64,000 bases of DNA from JABDQZ01 sp963801985 (GCA_963801985.1 CAWDGV010000013.1:62001-126000); one strand, 5' to 3'; numbered from the stretch's first letter, positions 8,443-18,872 are shown. Made by a program: numbers and translations. Notes: generated by a model not told the origin, from the sequence alone.

Positions 8443-9969
8443 ATGCGAGCCGCAAGCCCGATCATCGAAAGCCGTCTCAAACATCTTGAAACACATCTGC
8501 AGCAGGAAAACCCGGTATTGCTCAACACCGTGCAGAGTTTCCGCTTGCTGGATAAGGTGGCTTACCAGTTGGGGCTGCTCGAGCATGATGATTCCTACGC
8601 CACCAAGATACCCTGGTGGCCGCTGATTTCTGTACTGGGTACTTTTTCTGCAGGCAAATCCTCATTTATTAATCATTACCTGAAGTTCCCGTTACAACGC
8701 AGTGGCAACCAGGCGGTTGACGATAAATTCACGGTTATCTGCTATAGCCGTGAAAAAAATGCGCACTCGCTGCCCGGTGTCGCCCTGGATGCCGACCCAC
8801 GCTTCCCTTTTTACCAGATCAGTAATGAAATCGAACAGGTCGCCGAAGGTGAAGGTCAGCGTATCGACTCCTATCTGCAACTGAAGACCTGTCCAACCGA
8901 GGCTTTACGCGGAAAAATCATCATTGACTCTCCCGGGTTTGATGCCGACGCGCAACGCACATCAACTCTGAGAATCACTGACCATATCATTGACCTGTCT
9001 GACCTGGTACTGGTGTTTTTCGATGCGCGCCATCCTGAACCCGGCGCGATGCGTGACACCCTTGATCACCTGGTCAGCAATACAATCAAGCGTTCAGACT
9101 CCGGTAAGTTTCTGTATATCCTCAATCAGATCGATATCACCGCACGTGAAGATAATCCGGAAGAAGTGGTTGCCGCCTGGCAACGCGCCATGGGCGAACG
9201 CGGCCTGACAGCCGGGCGTTTCTATACTGTCTATAATCCTGACCTGGCATTACCGATTGATGACGACTCACTACGGGAACGATTTGAACGCAAGCGTGAC
9301 CATGACCTGCGTGAAATTCACGAACGCATGAACCAGGTTGAAGTGGAAAGAGCCTACCGGATTGTCGGCAACCTGGAGAAAACTGCCACTGACCTGGAAG
9401 AGAAAGCCGTACCGGCATTGACTGGCTTACTGGAAAGCTGGCGAAAACGCGTCATTATCACTGATACCATTATCTACACCTTATTCCTCATCGCCCTCAT
9501 CGCTGGCAGCATTCAACTGGGATACTGGAACGGTTTCAGTTTCCAGCCCGATTGGCTTGAATCTGTCACATCCAGTCCACTCGCCCTCTATAGCATTGCG
9601 CTTGGCAGCTACCTGGTGCTGCTGGGAATACATTTCGGCATCAGAAGGATGGTAGCCGCTTCCATGATGCATAACATTCGCAAACAGTCACAAGAGCTTG
9701 GCATCAGGGGCAGCCTTGCCAATGCTTTCAAGCGCAGCACGGTAGCCTGGCGTAGCATTTTCCATACGACCCCGGCTGGCTGGAATCGACGCTCCCGCAA
9801 ACATTTGTCGAAAGTACTGCAGGACTCGGACGACTACGTGCAAACATTAAATGACAGGTTTACCAATCCGTCTGGCAATGACATTCAGCCAGCTAATGAA
9901 GATAACCTGCAAGTCGTCATTAATGAAAACGATCAGCCAGATTCTGGTTCGACAGAAAAGCAGGCCTGA
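8443..9969 (+). CDS. Dynamin-like GTPase with two membrane segments
   Basis: The 508-residue protein carries all the GTPase motifs: P-loop GTFSAGKSS (66-74), switch II DSPGFD (162-167) and the base-recognition motif NQID (228-231). The FSAGKSSF form of the P-loop is typical of bacterial dynamin-like/EHD-like proteins. Two hydrophobic segments (~338-360 and ~380-400) follow a charged helical stretch, so the protein is probably anchored in the inner membrane with the GTPase in the cytoplasm. The C-terminus is polar and acidic. Proteins of this type bind or remodel membranes. The ROK kinase gene starts 1 bp after the stop, so the two are co-transcribed and probably translationally coupled. A strong AAGGAG site supports the start. 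Confidence 0.85.
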   Translation: MRAASPIIESRLKHLETHLQQENPVLLNTVQSFRLLDKVAYQLGLLEHDDSYATKIPWWPLISVLGTFSAGKSSFINHYLKFPLQRSGNQAVDDKFTVICYSREKNAHSLPGVALDADPRFPFYQISNEIEQVAEGEGQRIDSYLQLKTCPTEALRGKIIIDSPGFDADAQRTSTLRITDHIIDLSDLVLVFFDARHPEPGAMRDTLDHLVSNTIKRSDSGKFLYILNQIDITAREDNPEEVVAAWQRAMGERGLTAGRFYTVYNPDLALPIDDDSLRERFERKRDHDLREIHERMNQVEVERAYRIVGNLEKTATDLEEKAVPALTGLLESWRKRVIITDTIIYTLFLIALIAGSIQLGYWNGFSFQPDWLESVTSSPLALYSIALGSYLVLLGIHFGIRRMVAASMMHNIRKQSQELGIRGSLANAFKRSTVAWRSIFHTTPAGWNRRSRKHLSKVLQDSDDYVQTLNDRFTNPSGNDIQPANEDNLQVVINENDQPDSGSTEKQA

Positions 9970-9970
9970 T

Positions 9971-10870
9971 ATGCGTATCGGTATCGACCTGGGCGGAACA
10001 AAAATTGAAGGTATTGCGCTGGAAAAAACGGGCGCTATACCGATACGCGAACGGGTTCCCACTCCCAGGCATGATTACAAGGAAATCGTTCAGTCGATCG
10101 CCGGACTGGTAACCAGCATTGAGCAGAAATATGGTGAGCAGGGCTCCGTCGGGATTGGTATACCCGGCTCAGCATCAGCCGAAACCGGGAAAATTCGCAA
10201 CGCCAATACCATTACTCTGATCGGTGAAGACTTGCAGGGTGATCTTGAATCCATCCTGAAACGCCCTGTACGTCTGGCTAATGATGCCGACTGTTTTGCC
10301 CTGTCTGAAGCCTCCGATGGTGCCGGCAAAGACAACTACAGTGTGTTTGGCGTGATCATTGGCACAGGTTGCGGCAGTGGCATCGTTATCAACAAGACAT
10401 TACTGGAAGGTGCCAACCTGATTGCCGGCGAATGGGGGCACAATCCCCTGCCCTGGCCGCGCGAGACGGAACTCCCCGGGGCTGAATGTTACTGTGGTCA
10501 GCGGGGCTGCATTGAAACCTTTTTGTCTGGAACAGGTTTTAGCCGCGGTTACCACGAGGCTGGCGGTGACAGTATGAGTGCTGCAGAAATCATGCAGCGT
10601 GTAGACCAGGGTGAAACACTGGCAAAGCAGATGTTCGAGCTTTACCTGGACCAGATGGCACGCAGCCTGGCTACCATTATCAACGTACTGGACCCGGAAG
10701 CGATTGTTCTCGGTGGCGGTATGTCCAAGGTCAGCAGCCTGTATGATCGGGTTCCGAAAATATGGGACCAGTATATTTTCTCTCCGGAACCGGCAAAGAC
10801 ACAGCTTAAGCCTCCGCTGCATGGTGACTCCAGTGGCGTCAGGGGTGCCGCCTGGCTATGGTCCGAATAA
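9971..10870 (+). CDS. ROK-family sugar kinase (fructokinase/Mak-like)
   Basis: The ATG at 9971, one base after the GTPase stop, gives a 299-residue ROK protein beginning MRIGIDLGGTKIEG, the ATP phosphate-binding loop. The middle has the ROK zinc motif, GHNPLPWP followed by CYCGQRGCIE. A second ATP-binding segment (DPEAIVLGGGMSKV) lies near the C-terminus. ROK kinases phosphorylate hexoses such as fructose, mannose, glucose or N-acetylhexosamines with ATP in the cytoplasm. The GEWGHNPLPW form is seen in fructokinases (Mak) and NagK. Substrate cannot be fixed from sequence. A longer reading frame upstream overlaps the GTPase gene and is less likely. Confidence 0.88.
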   Translation: MRIGIDLGGTKIEGIALEKTGAIPIRERVPTPRHDYKEIVQSIAGLVTSIEQKYGEQGSVGIGIPGSASAETGKIRNANTITLIGEDLQGDLESILKRPVRLANDADCFALSEASDGAGKDNYSVFGVIIGTGCGSGIVINKTLLEGANLIAGEWGHNPLPWPRETELPGAECYCGQRGCIETFLSGTGFSRGYHEAGGDSMSAAEIMQRVDQGETLAKQMFELYLDQMARSLATIINVLDPEAIVLGGGMSKVSSLYDRVPKIWDQYIFSPEPAKTQLKPPLHGDSSGVRGAAWLWSE

Positions 10871-10964
10871 TTTTGCTGCTGCCAAGTCAGCTTGACATTA
10901 CTTACCTCCAACACCAAGATGATTGAGTTTAATAAGTTTAAAGATTTAGATATCGACTGATCTC

Positions 10965-12017
10965 ATGTCCCTGGCAATTCCCGAAATAAAAGTCCCTGCC
11001 CACTCTGTCTGGCCGGAAAAAACCCCGCAGCAGAAACAGCAGCAAAAACAACGCATCAGGCAAATGCTTGAGGAAAAGCGTGCCGTACTGGTTGCGCATT
11101 ATTATGTTGATGGCGATTTACAGGAACTGGCCGAAGAAACCGGTGGCTGTGTCGCTGATTCACTGGAAATGGCCCGCTATGGTTCGGCTTCAGAGGCACA
11201 AACACTGGTTGTCTGCGGTGTGCGTTTCATGGGAGAAACCGCCAAGATCCTGAATCCTGAAAAAAAGGTTTTAATGCCAGACCTCAATGCAACCTGCTCA
11301 CTGGATGAAGGCTGCCCGGCTGAACTTTTTTCCGAGTTTTGTGATCAGCACCCAGACCACACCGTGGTTGTTTATGCCAATACCTCTGCAGCAGTCAAGG
11401 CACGAGCAGACTGGATGGTCACGTCAGGCATTGCTTTACCTATTGTGAAACACCTTGCCAGTAAAGGTGAAAAAATTCTGTGGGCACCAGATAAACACCT
11501 GGGTCATTATGTCCAGAAACAAACCGGCGCTGACATGCTTTTCTGGGAAGGCTCCTGTGTCGTGCATGAAGAATTCAAATCTGTAGCCCTGGAACGCGTA
11601 CGCAAGCTTCACCCCGATGCCGCTGTGCTAGTGCATCCGGAGTCACCTGATAATATTGTTGAACAGGCTGACGTTATCGGGTCCACTACTGCACTGATCA
11701 AAGCAGTCGCGGAAATGCCCCAAAAAGAATTTATCGTGGCGACCGATGATGGCATTTTCTGGAAAATGCAGCAGGTTGCACCGGATAAAACCCTGATCTC
11801 AGCTCCAACCGCGGGTGAAGGAGCAACCTGTGAATCCTGTGCACACTGCCCGTGGATGGGAATGAATGCACTGGATAACCTGGAAGAACTGTTAAAGACT
11901 CAAAGTAACGAAATTACCATTGATGAGCATATCAGGGTTAAAGCGATGAAACCGATCCAGCGCATGCTGGACTTTGCCGCCAACCACAATATCAGCGGTA
12001 AGTACCAGGAAAAATAA
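10965..12017 (+). CDS. nadA: Quinolinate synthase
   Basis: The 350-residue protein matches NadA, the [4Fe-4S] enzyme that condenses iminoaspartate with dihydroxyacetone phosphate to quinolinate in de novo NAD synthesis. Recognisable segments are VAHYYVDGDLQELAEETGG near residue 45, the cluster cysteines in NATCSL (~107), GSCVVHEE (~194) and the C-terminal CESCAHCPWMGMN (~289). The length is normal for the family. It follows the ROK kinase by 94 bp, and the GtrA gene overlaps its 3' end by 44 bp. nadB and nadC are not in the window. Confidence 0.96.
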   Translation: MSLAIPEIKVPAHSVWPEKTPQQKQQQKQRIRQMLEEKRAVLVAHYYVDGDLQELAEETGGCVADSLEMARYGSASEAQTLVVCGVRFMGETAKILNPEKKVLMPDLNATCSLDEGCPAELFSEFCDQHPDHTVVVYANTSAAVKARADWMVTSGIALPIVKHLASKGEKILWAPDKHLGHYVQKQTGADMLFWEGSCVVHEEFKSVALERVRKLHPDAAVLVHPESPDNIVEQADVIGSTTALIKAVAEMPQKEFIVATDDGIFWKMQQVAPDKTLISAPTAGEGATCESCAHCPWMGMNALDNLEELLKTQSNEITIDEHIRVKAMKPIQRMLDFAANHNISGKYQEK

Positions 12018-12420
12018 TTTTCATTTATCCTTAACGCAGCAATGGAAACATCGTTGGCTCTCTTTTTTGTACTCTCTTGTAGGCGCAGTAGCAACCAGTG
12101 CACACTATCTGGTACTTCTGATTTTAGTGGAGTTACTGCATTTCGCGCCCCCCCTTGCCTCAGCTATTGGCGCCCTGGTTGGAGCCTTTCTGGCCTATAT
12201 CGGTAACAGGATTTACACATTTAAAAGCTCAGCAAAACATTACCAGTCATTGCCCAGGTTTTTCATTGTTGCAGCCATAGGTGCGATGCTTAACGGCGCT
12301 ATTGTCGCCCTGGGAACTGAGTATTTCGGTTTTCACTATATGGTATCGCAGGTAATCGCCACGCTACTCGTACTCCTTATAACTTTTCAGTTCAATAAAA
12401 CCTGGGCATTTCAAGCATGA
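11974..12420 (+). CDS. GtrA-family membrane protein (lipid-linked sugar flippase type)
   Basis: The 148-residue protein has four hydrophobic segments and the GtrA features: VGAVATSAHYLVL, the AFLAYIGNRIYTF loop and the C-terminal FQFNKTWAF. GtrA proteins are thought to move undecaprenyl-phosphate-linked sugars across the inner membrane. The only in-frame ATG is at 11974 inside nadA; no later usual start fits, so the N-terminal ~20 residues are uncertain. The stop overlaps the start of the GT2 gene (ATGA). Together with the two glycosyltransferases it forms a typical three-gene surface-glycan modification operon. Confidence 0.85.
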   Translation: MPPTTISAVSTRKNNFHLSLTQQWKHRWLSFLYSLVGAVATSAHYLVLLILVELLHFAPPLASAIGALVGAFLAYIGNRIYTFKSSAKHYQSLPRFFIVAAIGAMLNGAIVALGTEYFGFHYMVSQVIATLLVLLITFQFNKTWAFQA

Positions 12421-13433
12421 ATCCTTCCGAGTATTCGACTCCATTATCCAACACTCCTGACAGCCAGGAGATTTCTATCGTGGTGCCGGTTTATAACGAG
12501 GAAGCAGTCCTGCCCCAATTTCATCAACGTATCGTGAGCTGTCTGGAGTCACTTGATATTTCCTGGGAAATTATCTATATCGACGATGGTAGCGATGACA
12601 AAAGTATCAGCATCTTAAAACAGTTTCGCCTGACAACTCCTAATGTAGGCTTGCTCCACTTTAGCCGAAACTTTGGCAAGGAGCAGGCAATGAGTGCCGG
12701 GCTTCGAGTTGCCAGCGGTGAAGCGGTGATCATCATTGATGCTGATTTACAGGACCCGCCTGAACTGATCCCATCGATGATTACTGCATGGCAACAGGAT
12801 GTTGATGTTGTCAATATGCGACGTTTAACCCGACAGGGCGAATCAATTTTCAAGCGTATGACCGCGCACGCTTTTTATCGTGTTATCAATAAATTAAGCA
12901 CTGTCACCATTGAGGAAGATGTCGGTGATTTCCGCCTGCTGAGTCGGCGGGCGGTGGATGCATTAAACGAATTACAAGAAAGTAACCGTTTTATGAAAGG
13001 ACTGTTTTCCTGGATTGGTTATCGACAGGTAACTCTTGACTACGACCGTGAACCGAGAGCAGCAGGTGAAACCAAATGGAGTTACTGGAAACTCTGGAAT
13101 TTCGCTATTGAGGGAGTCACGGGATTCAGCACAGTGCCATTAAAAATTGCTACCTACGCCGGCTTCATTAGCGCTATTGGCGCTTTTTTATATGCCTGTT
13201 ATTTTGTTTTTAAAACGTTGTTTATTGGCGAAGATGTACCAGGTTTTCCCACCCTGATCGTGACCATATTGTTTCTCGGCGGACTACAACTGATGGCTAT
13301 TGGTGTGATTGGTGAATACCTCGGGAGATTGTTTATAGAAAGCAAGCGGCGACCTTTATACCTGGTTGATGAATACCTGCCTCCGGCTCCATTACAGAAT
13401 AGTAATACCTCTTATTCAAAGACAGAAAAATGA
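12417..13433 (+). CDS. GT2 glycosyltransferase, GtrB/ArnC/DPM1-like
   Basis: The 338-residue protein starts with a GT-A domain: VVPVYNEE (~22-29), YIDDGSDDKS and the DADLQDPP metal/nucleotide motif (~104-111). The catalytic-side segment EDVGDFRLLSRRAVD and two C-terminal membrane helices (~235-255 and ~270-295) follow. Proteins of this type transfer a sugar from a nucleotide donor to undecaprenyl phosphate at the cytoplasmic face. It overlaps the GtrA gene by 4 bp and the GT39 gene by 4 bp. The sugar is unknown. Confidence 0.92.
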   Translation: MNPSEYSTPLSNTPDSQEISIVVPVYNEEAVLPQFHQRIVSCLESLDISWEIIYIDDGSDDKSISILKQFRLTTPNVGLLHFSRNFGKEQAMSAGLRVASGEAVIIIDADLQDPPELIPSMITAWQQDVDVVNMRRLTRQGESIFKRMTAHAFYRVINKLSTVTIEEDVGDFRLLSRRAVDALNELQESNRFMKGLFSWIGYRQVTLDYDREPRAAGETKWSYWKLWNFAIEGVTGFSTVPLKIATYAGFISAIGAFLYACYFVFKTLFIGEDVPGFPTLIVTILFLGGLQLMAIGVIGEYLGRLFIESKRRPLYLVDEYLPPAPLQNSNTSYSKTEK

Positions 13434-14887
13434 AATTAGATTTTAAAAAACAGGATGCAGGCCAGCTTCTGCTTTTTATCATTCTGCTTCTACTGTTCTC
13501 AAGAATGGTATCGCTTGGCTTATATCCTTTGATGGATACGACAGAGGCACGATATGCCGAGATAGCCCGAAAAATGATGGAACTCAATGACTGGGTAACG
13601 CCCTGGTTTGATTACGGTGTTCCATTTTGGGGGAAGCCACCACTGTCGTTCTGGATGACCGCGCTTAGTTTCAAAATTTTTGGTATTAATGAATTCGCGG
13701 CTCGCTTACCCTATTTTATCGGCGGTGTGCTCGTTATCTGGTTAGTATGGAACTGGACTTTATACCGCTCCCGCACAGAGGCTTTATATACTGCCGCCTT
13801 ACTTTGCGGGGGGCTGCTTTTTTATATTTCCGCTGGAATAGTGATGACCGATATGTGGCTGCTATTAGGAACCACTTTATCGATGCGCGGTTTCTGGGTG
13901 GCTGTCAGCAGCAATAAAAAACACCGTTCATTTGAAAGCTGGACTTTTTTTATTGGTTTAGGCATTGGGTTACTCGCAAAAGGGCCTATTGCTGTTGTTT
14001 TAACCGGGATTCCAATTTTCGCCTGGCTTGTTATCACTAAGAATTATGCTTTGGTATGGACTTCATTACCCTGGATAAGAGGTACCCTGTTAACTATTCT
14101 TATCGCCCTACCCTGGTATGTATTAGCTGAATTGAAAACTCCAGGTTTTCTTGATTATTTTCTTATCGGCGAACATTTTCAGCGTTTTATAACGCCAGGC
14201 TGGAAAGGTGATCTCTATGGAGAAGCGCACGTTCAGGTCAGGGGAACCATCTGGTTATTTATGCTTGCTGACTGGTTTCCCTGGTCACTCATATTTCCAG
14301 TTATATTTTTATTTCTATGGCGCAAGAAAACAGTTTTTAAGGCTTCAAGCGCGGATAAGCAGTGGCAATTGTATTTATTATTATGGGGATTGGCACCAGC
14401 TGTTTTTTTTACCGCAGCAAGCAACATACTGCTACCTTATGTTTTGCCCGGATTTCCTGGAATAGCATTATTGCTGGCCGGATGGCTTGCCAATCAGCAA
14501 TCGATCGATAATGTTAAAAAAGAACGTATCCTATTAACTGGTCTTACTACGACGCTAATCGTTTCGTGCATTCTGCTGATTACGCTACATTTATCAGGTA
14601 TCAGCGAAAAAAATTCCGCCAAGTCCCTTATTGCACTCTATAACGCCCACAAAACCGATAACGAAAAAATCATTTATTACGGAAAGCGGCGTTTTTCTGC
14701 TGAATTCTACAATTACGGTAAAGTTGGGCTGGTCTCGACACCGGGTGAACTGAATAAACTGGATAAAGCATTTTTCGCAATTAAGGAAAAACATTTCAAT
14801 AATCTACCCAATGATATTAAGGATAATTTTCAATTCATTGGAACTCGGGGAAAATACCAACTGTATCTGATAAACCACGATATTTAG
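13430..14887 (+). CDS. GT39/ArnT-like glycosyltransferase
   Basis: This 485-residue polytopic membrane protein begins with one helix and then the ArnT/PMT periplasmic loop, MDTTEARYAEIARKM and WFDYGVPFWGKPPLSFW, with the conserved acidic residues near the catalytic site. About ten further hydrophobic segments and a small periplasmic C-terminal domain follow. Family members take a sugar from a polyprenyl-phosphate carrier and attach it to lipid A or protein on the periplasmic side. Co-translation with the GT2 and GtrA genes fits a pathway in which GT2 charges the carrier, GtrA flips it and this protein uses it. The acceptor is not known. Confidence 0.9.
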   Translation: MKLDFKKQDAGQLLLFIILLLLFSRMVSLGLYPLMDTTEARYAEIARKMMELNDWVTPWFDYGVPFWGKPPLSFWMTALSFKIFGINEFAARLPYFIGGVLVIWLVWNWTLYRSRTEALYTAALLCGGLLFYISAGIVMTDMWLLLGTTLSMRGFWVAVSSNKKHRSFESWTFFIGLGIGLLAKGPIAVVLTGIPIFAWLVITKNYALVWTSLPWIRGTLLTILIALPWYVLAELKTPGFLDYFLIGEHFQRFITPGWKGDLYGEAHVQVRGTIWLFMLADWFPWSLIFPVIFLFLWRKKTVFKASSADKQWQLYLLLWGLAPAVFFTAASNILLPYVLPGFPGIALLLAGWLANQQSIDNVKKERILLTGLTTTLIVSCILLITLHLSGISEKNSAKSLIALYNAHKTDNEKIIYYGKRRFSAEFYNYGKVGLVSTPGELNKLDKAFFAIKEKHFNNLPNDIKDNFQFIGTRGKYQLYLINHDI

Positions 14888-14908
14888 TCAGTTCATGACA
14901 GTTTCTGG

Positions 14909-17160
14909 TTAATGCCAGACATCCAAATCAAGCATTTCAAACTTTTCAATTGGAAGCGGTGGTGAAAAATAATAGCCTTGTCCTAATCTGCAATTTTGTG
15001 ATTTCAACAGTTCCAGATGCTGCTTATCTTCAATACCTTCGGCAACCACTTCAATTGACAGGACCTCAGCCAACTTGATAATCGAAGTTAAAATGTTACC
15101 ACTGACATTACCATGCGCTGCACCGGCGAGAAAAGAACGGTCTATTTTCAAGATATCAACAGGTAGCAAACGCAAGTAACTTAATGAAGAATAACCGGTG
15201 CCAAAATCATCCAGCGAAAGCTTAATTCCAAGTTCTTTTATCTGTTTGAGAATATTTATTGCTTTGTCCGCATCCTGAATAATTGCAGATTCAGTAATTT
15301 CAATTTCTAGTTGTTCCGGATTGATTGAACTTGCACGTAAAATACTTTGCAGAAAATCGATCAGCCTTTCATCATATAACTGAACTGCAGACAGGTTAAC
15401 CGAAAGTGCCAGGCTTGTATTTTTGGTGTTCTTCCATTTTGCAAGTTGTCCCACGGCTTCCTCTATAACCCATCGACCAACATGAATAATCTGTTTGGTT
15501 TCCTCTAAAAGGGGAATAAAAGTATCAGGTCCAACAACATTTCCGTCAGGTGTTAACCAGCGAATCAAGGCTTCAGCTGCGACTACCCGGTTACTGAAAA
15601 GGTCAACCTTTGGCTGATAATACAGTTCAAATTCACTGTTTATAATTGCTGAATCAATCTTGGTTCTTAAATCAAAATAACGCTCAATTTTCTCATTAAG
15701 CTCACTGGAATAAAACGAGAACTGTCCTTTACCTAAGTCCTTGGCATGATACATAGCAATATCGGCATTCTTGATAAGCTCAGATGCACTGGACGCATCA
15801 TCTGGAAACATGGAAATCCCGATGCTTGCCCCAGCCTTAAATTCGATGTCGTTAATAATAATTGGCATGGCAGCAATCTCGTTGATATCCTGGGCAAGAT
15901 TCGCAACCTGCTGGGAATCGGAAATATTTCTAGCCATGATGGTAAATTCATCACCACCCATTCTTGCCAGGAAATCCGAATCACGTATACGCGATTTAAA
16001 ACGCTTGGCAATCTCTACCAGGACTTCATCACCTGCAGCATGCCCCAGGCTATCGTTAACATGTTTGAAATTATCAAGATCTATGAAAATGAGACCAAGT
16101 TTTTGTGACTGTCTTTTGACCAGTTGAATACTGCTTTCAAGCTCATTTTCAAAATACTGCCGATTTGGAAGATCAGTGAGAACATCAAAAAATGCCAGTT
16201 TTTCCAGCTTTTGTTCTGCTTCCTTACGGCTGGATATATCCTGGAACACGAAAATATATTCATCTTTTCTGGATGATTTTTCATTAGAGGAATTAACTGC
16301 ACTTACCGTTAGCCAAACCGGTATGGAAGTATCGGAAATACAATGACAATCTGCTTCACCCCTCCAGCTATTATAATCAGGGTTTAGCGCATCACCGGAT
16401 TTCATTTGTTCCAATGCGCCAGGAAAAAAGCGGTTAATCTTCTGATTAATTATTTGTTCCCGCGGTAAACGAGTGATAGCCAGAAAAGCTGGATTCGTGT
16501 CATAGATGAGACCATTTTCATCCGTAAAAGCAATCGCCTCACCCATACTTTCAAATGTCTTTCTGGCAACCTGCAAACGTCCCATTGGAGCCAACAATGC
16601 TCGCTTGATGGCATAAAACAAGACCAGAATAAAAAAAATGGACACAACACCAATCTGGCTTAACTCAATGATTAATGCATGTCCCTGGTTACGTTCAAAT
16701 GTATCGGTGTCGATAAATAGCTCGACTTTACCCAGCGTCATTGATTCAAACTTGATTGGGAAAGATTTTGTCAGATCGGTTTTTAGTAAAACAGTTTGCC
16801 GATCATTATCGCTGTAAGGTAAAACCAAGCCACTATCATTTTTATATTTACCCATGTAGATATGGCCAAACTGGCCATACACAACAATTCCGACAACATA
16901 TTCACCCGACAATTCTGAATCGAGCACGGCAGCAGCAAATTCTTCTGAAAATGATCTTTCTATGGATTTGCTGTATATCGACCAGATAGATGGCTTTACC
17001 GCAGATCCGATCCTGTAGCTATTTGCTCAACCTGTAAATTCAGATTCTTTTCAAATTCAACCTTGGAAAGATAAAAGCGCACACCGACAAAAATTGACAT
17101 GATAAGCATAGTACTTATCACCAGCACCATAATCAGCCGGACATTAACAATATTTCGCAT
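14909..17160 (-). pseudogene. Membrane PAS-GGDEF-EAL protein, one frameshift near the N-terminus
   Basis: The large 3' part encodes a periplasmic remnant, a TM helix, a PAS domain, a GGDEF domain with intact RMGGDEF, and an EAL domain with EALIRW and DDFGTGYSS. Both c-di-GMP synthesis and hydrolysis motifs look complete. The 5' end is in another frame: an ATG at 17160 starts about 54 codons (TM helix and the beginning of the sensor loop) ending at a TAA at 16996. The frame that continues (AVKPSIWSIYSK) joins at about 17003-17018, where GGATC is directly repeated. One indel would restore a protein of ~750 residues. It may be a real mutation or a sequencing error. It is followed upstream by the TRAP protein gene on the same strand, possibly its sensory partner. 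Confidence 0.85.
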
Positions 17161-17170
17161 TTTTTAATGC

Positions 17171-18231
17171 TTAGTCGTAAGGTCCAAACAGTTCATAGTA
17201 AGCATCATATTTTTTCTTGAAATCCTGCTTTTGTTCTATCAGGCGTTTAGAAAAGTCGTCACGATTTTTATATTGCTCGTTAACCTTGTCAGAAGCCACT
17301 TTCCATCTGGCAATGTCTTCATCGCTCCATTTTCTCAGTGTCATGCCCTTTTCTTCGAACCTGGCCAAAGACTGAATATCCTTGGTTTTGGCTTTCAAGG
17401 TTGTGGTGAGCGTGTAGGACTTCATGGCAGTTTCCAATATAGCCTGCAGGTCTGGTGAAAGCTTTTCGTAAGCTTCCTTGTTAATCAGAAAATCTGCGAG
17501 TACTGATGGCTGCCAGATTGCAGGTACAATTCCGTAAGGGCTCAAATCATGTAGCCCGAGGTCCAATACACCTGAGGCGGTTGTCCATTCCACTGCATCG
17601 ATGTTGCCATTTTTTAGCGAAGGTCGAATTTCCTCGGGAACTAATGGAATTGAGAGGCTGCCTGCAGCTTCAGCCAGAACTTCACTTGGAAGCCCCGGGC
17701 CTATGCGGACTTTCTTACCTTTAAGATCATCAAGCCCGGAAATGGGTTCTTTGGAGGTCAGGCCAAATTCCATACCGGCCCACCAGGCTGGTCGCCAGAT
17801 AACACCTTTGGGTAAAGAAGTTCATTCGCCAGCTCGATTCCTCCTTTTTCCATGAAAAACATCATGGAAGCATCAAGATTCATAAAATCGAAAGGACCAG
17901 CATTCATCACTGCCCATGATGGATGCTGTGCTGACCACCAGTTGGGCCAGCCATTCCCCATCTGTACAACGTTCTCGCTGACCGCATTGAATATGTCTGG
18001 ACCATGGGCAAGAACACCAGCTGAATGCGGAGTGATCACCAGGCGCCCGCCACTCATAATTGCAACATTTTTTGCAAACACCTCAAGTTCAATATAATCA
18101 ACACTTGATGCAAGTGCCTGAGACTGTAATTTCCAGTGATGTATCTCTGCTTTTTCATCCTGCACGCAACCTGCCAGGGAGAGAAAAAAGAAAAGCATCA
18201 ACAATTTTATAACTAATGAAGATTTGCTCAC
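17171..18231 (-). pseudogene. TRAP transporter solute-binding lipoprotein (DctP type), one frameshift
   Basis: The 5' part (from ATG at 18231) has a lipoprotein signal with LAGC at residue 22, then a DctP-like lobe (NGWPNWWSAQHPSWAVMNAGPF). It runs out of frame at about 17805-17812, a CCCAAAGG homopolymer pair on the coding strand. The matching continuation GVIWRPAWWAGMEFGLT then reads in the next frame to the stop at 17171, with the DctP hallmark DLKGKKVRIGPGLPSEVL. The joined product would be about 350 residues. TRAP binding proteins deliver carboxylates such as sialic acid or C4-dicarboxylates to DctQM, which are absent here. The neighbouring GGDEF-EAL gene suggests it may instead act in sensing. 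Confidence 0.87.
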
Positions 18232-18363
18232 GGATTACTCCGTTAGAGTTGGAATTCGGCTTTATTTAATTGTTATTGTTAACGACTCAGATTCCTAAAA
18301 CCTTAGTCAGGAAAAACACTTAATGGCAGATCTAACCTGACTCAATACGTTCCAGGTTAGCAA

Positions 18364-18618
18364 TCAATATGGTTTAGATAAAGACAGATCGATCTTCAGT
18401 TTATTAACGGGTAATTTTTTAAAATATGGAAGGCTTGAGTATCCGGTACCAAAATCATCAATAGAGACATTAACACCCATTGCTCGTATCTCATTTAATA
18501 CCTCTATCGTATGATCTACCTGGGTCACCGCAGTATTGCCCTGCGATACCGCCTGTAAGTCACATTTTTCCAAAATCGGGAATTTCAGAGCCATACCTGT
18601 GTATAACGACTTATCCAC
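18364..18618 (-). pseudogene. EAL-domain remnant
   Basis: Only a central piece of an EAL phosphodiesterase domain survives: TIEVLNEIRAMGVNVSIDDFGTGYSSLPYF and LPVNKLKID can be recognised across about 60 codons, before a premature stop. The preceding EAL and upstream motifs are absent, and the apparent GTG start lies inside a DnaA box, so it is not a real start. This is a fossil lying between the TRAP gene and the nrdA control region. Confidence 0.75.
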
Positions 18619-18708
18619 AGCAAATAACAGATGGTGAGAAATGAATTTACTTCCTTGATTTTCGCTATATCGCTATAAATTTTCATAATTGACACAATAT
18701 ATTGTGTC
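18611..18708. promoter_or_regulatory. Upstream DnaA box and NrdR palindrome (second module ahead of nrdA)
   Basis: A perfect DnaA box TTATCCACA lies at 18611-18619. A perfect consensus NrdR palindrome ACACAATATATTGTGT lies at 18692-18707 (18-bp symmetry with flanking G/C). A much weaker box-like sequence sits about 32 bp upstream at 18660-18675. The arrangement DnaA box, ~40 bp, box, 32 bp, box repeats that of the nrdA promoter further downstream. No good -35/-10 pair is evident at the usual place, so this may act as an auxiliary operator or be a decayed promoter copy. Confidence 0.65.
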
Positions 18709-18776
18709 TCAGATTCCACTAAAAACACTATTGATAACCCACTGATTTGCCTGAAATTACGCTAGTCCGGACCAGG

Positions 18777-18872
18777 TTATCCACAGGCTTTACACAGATT
18801 TTAAACTCTTTTTTTTAGCGTTATACACAAGATATAGTGGTTGACACTCGCCAAATGCCGTATATATTGTGT
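18777..18872 (+). promoter_or_regulatory. nrdA promoter with DnaA box and paired NrdR boxes
   Basis: In order: DnaA box TTATCCACA (18777-18785), NrdR box 1 ACACAAGATATAGTGG (18825-18840), -35 TTGACA (18841-18846), 16-bp spacer, -10 TATATT (18863-18868) inside NrdR box 2 (18857-18872). The 32-bp offset between boxes is the usual spacing for cooperative NrdR binding. NrdR is the (d)ATP-sensing repressor of RNR genes, and DnaA control of nrdAB is known in E. coli. The predicted transcript start is near 18875, about 80 bp before the nrdA start. Confidence 0.85.
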
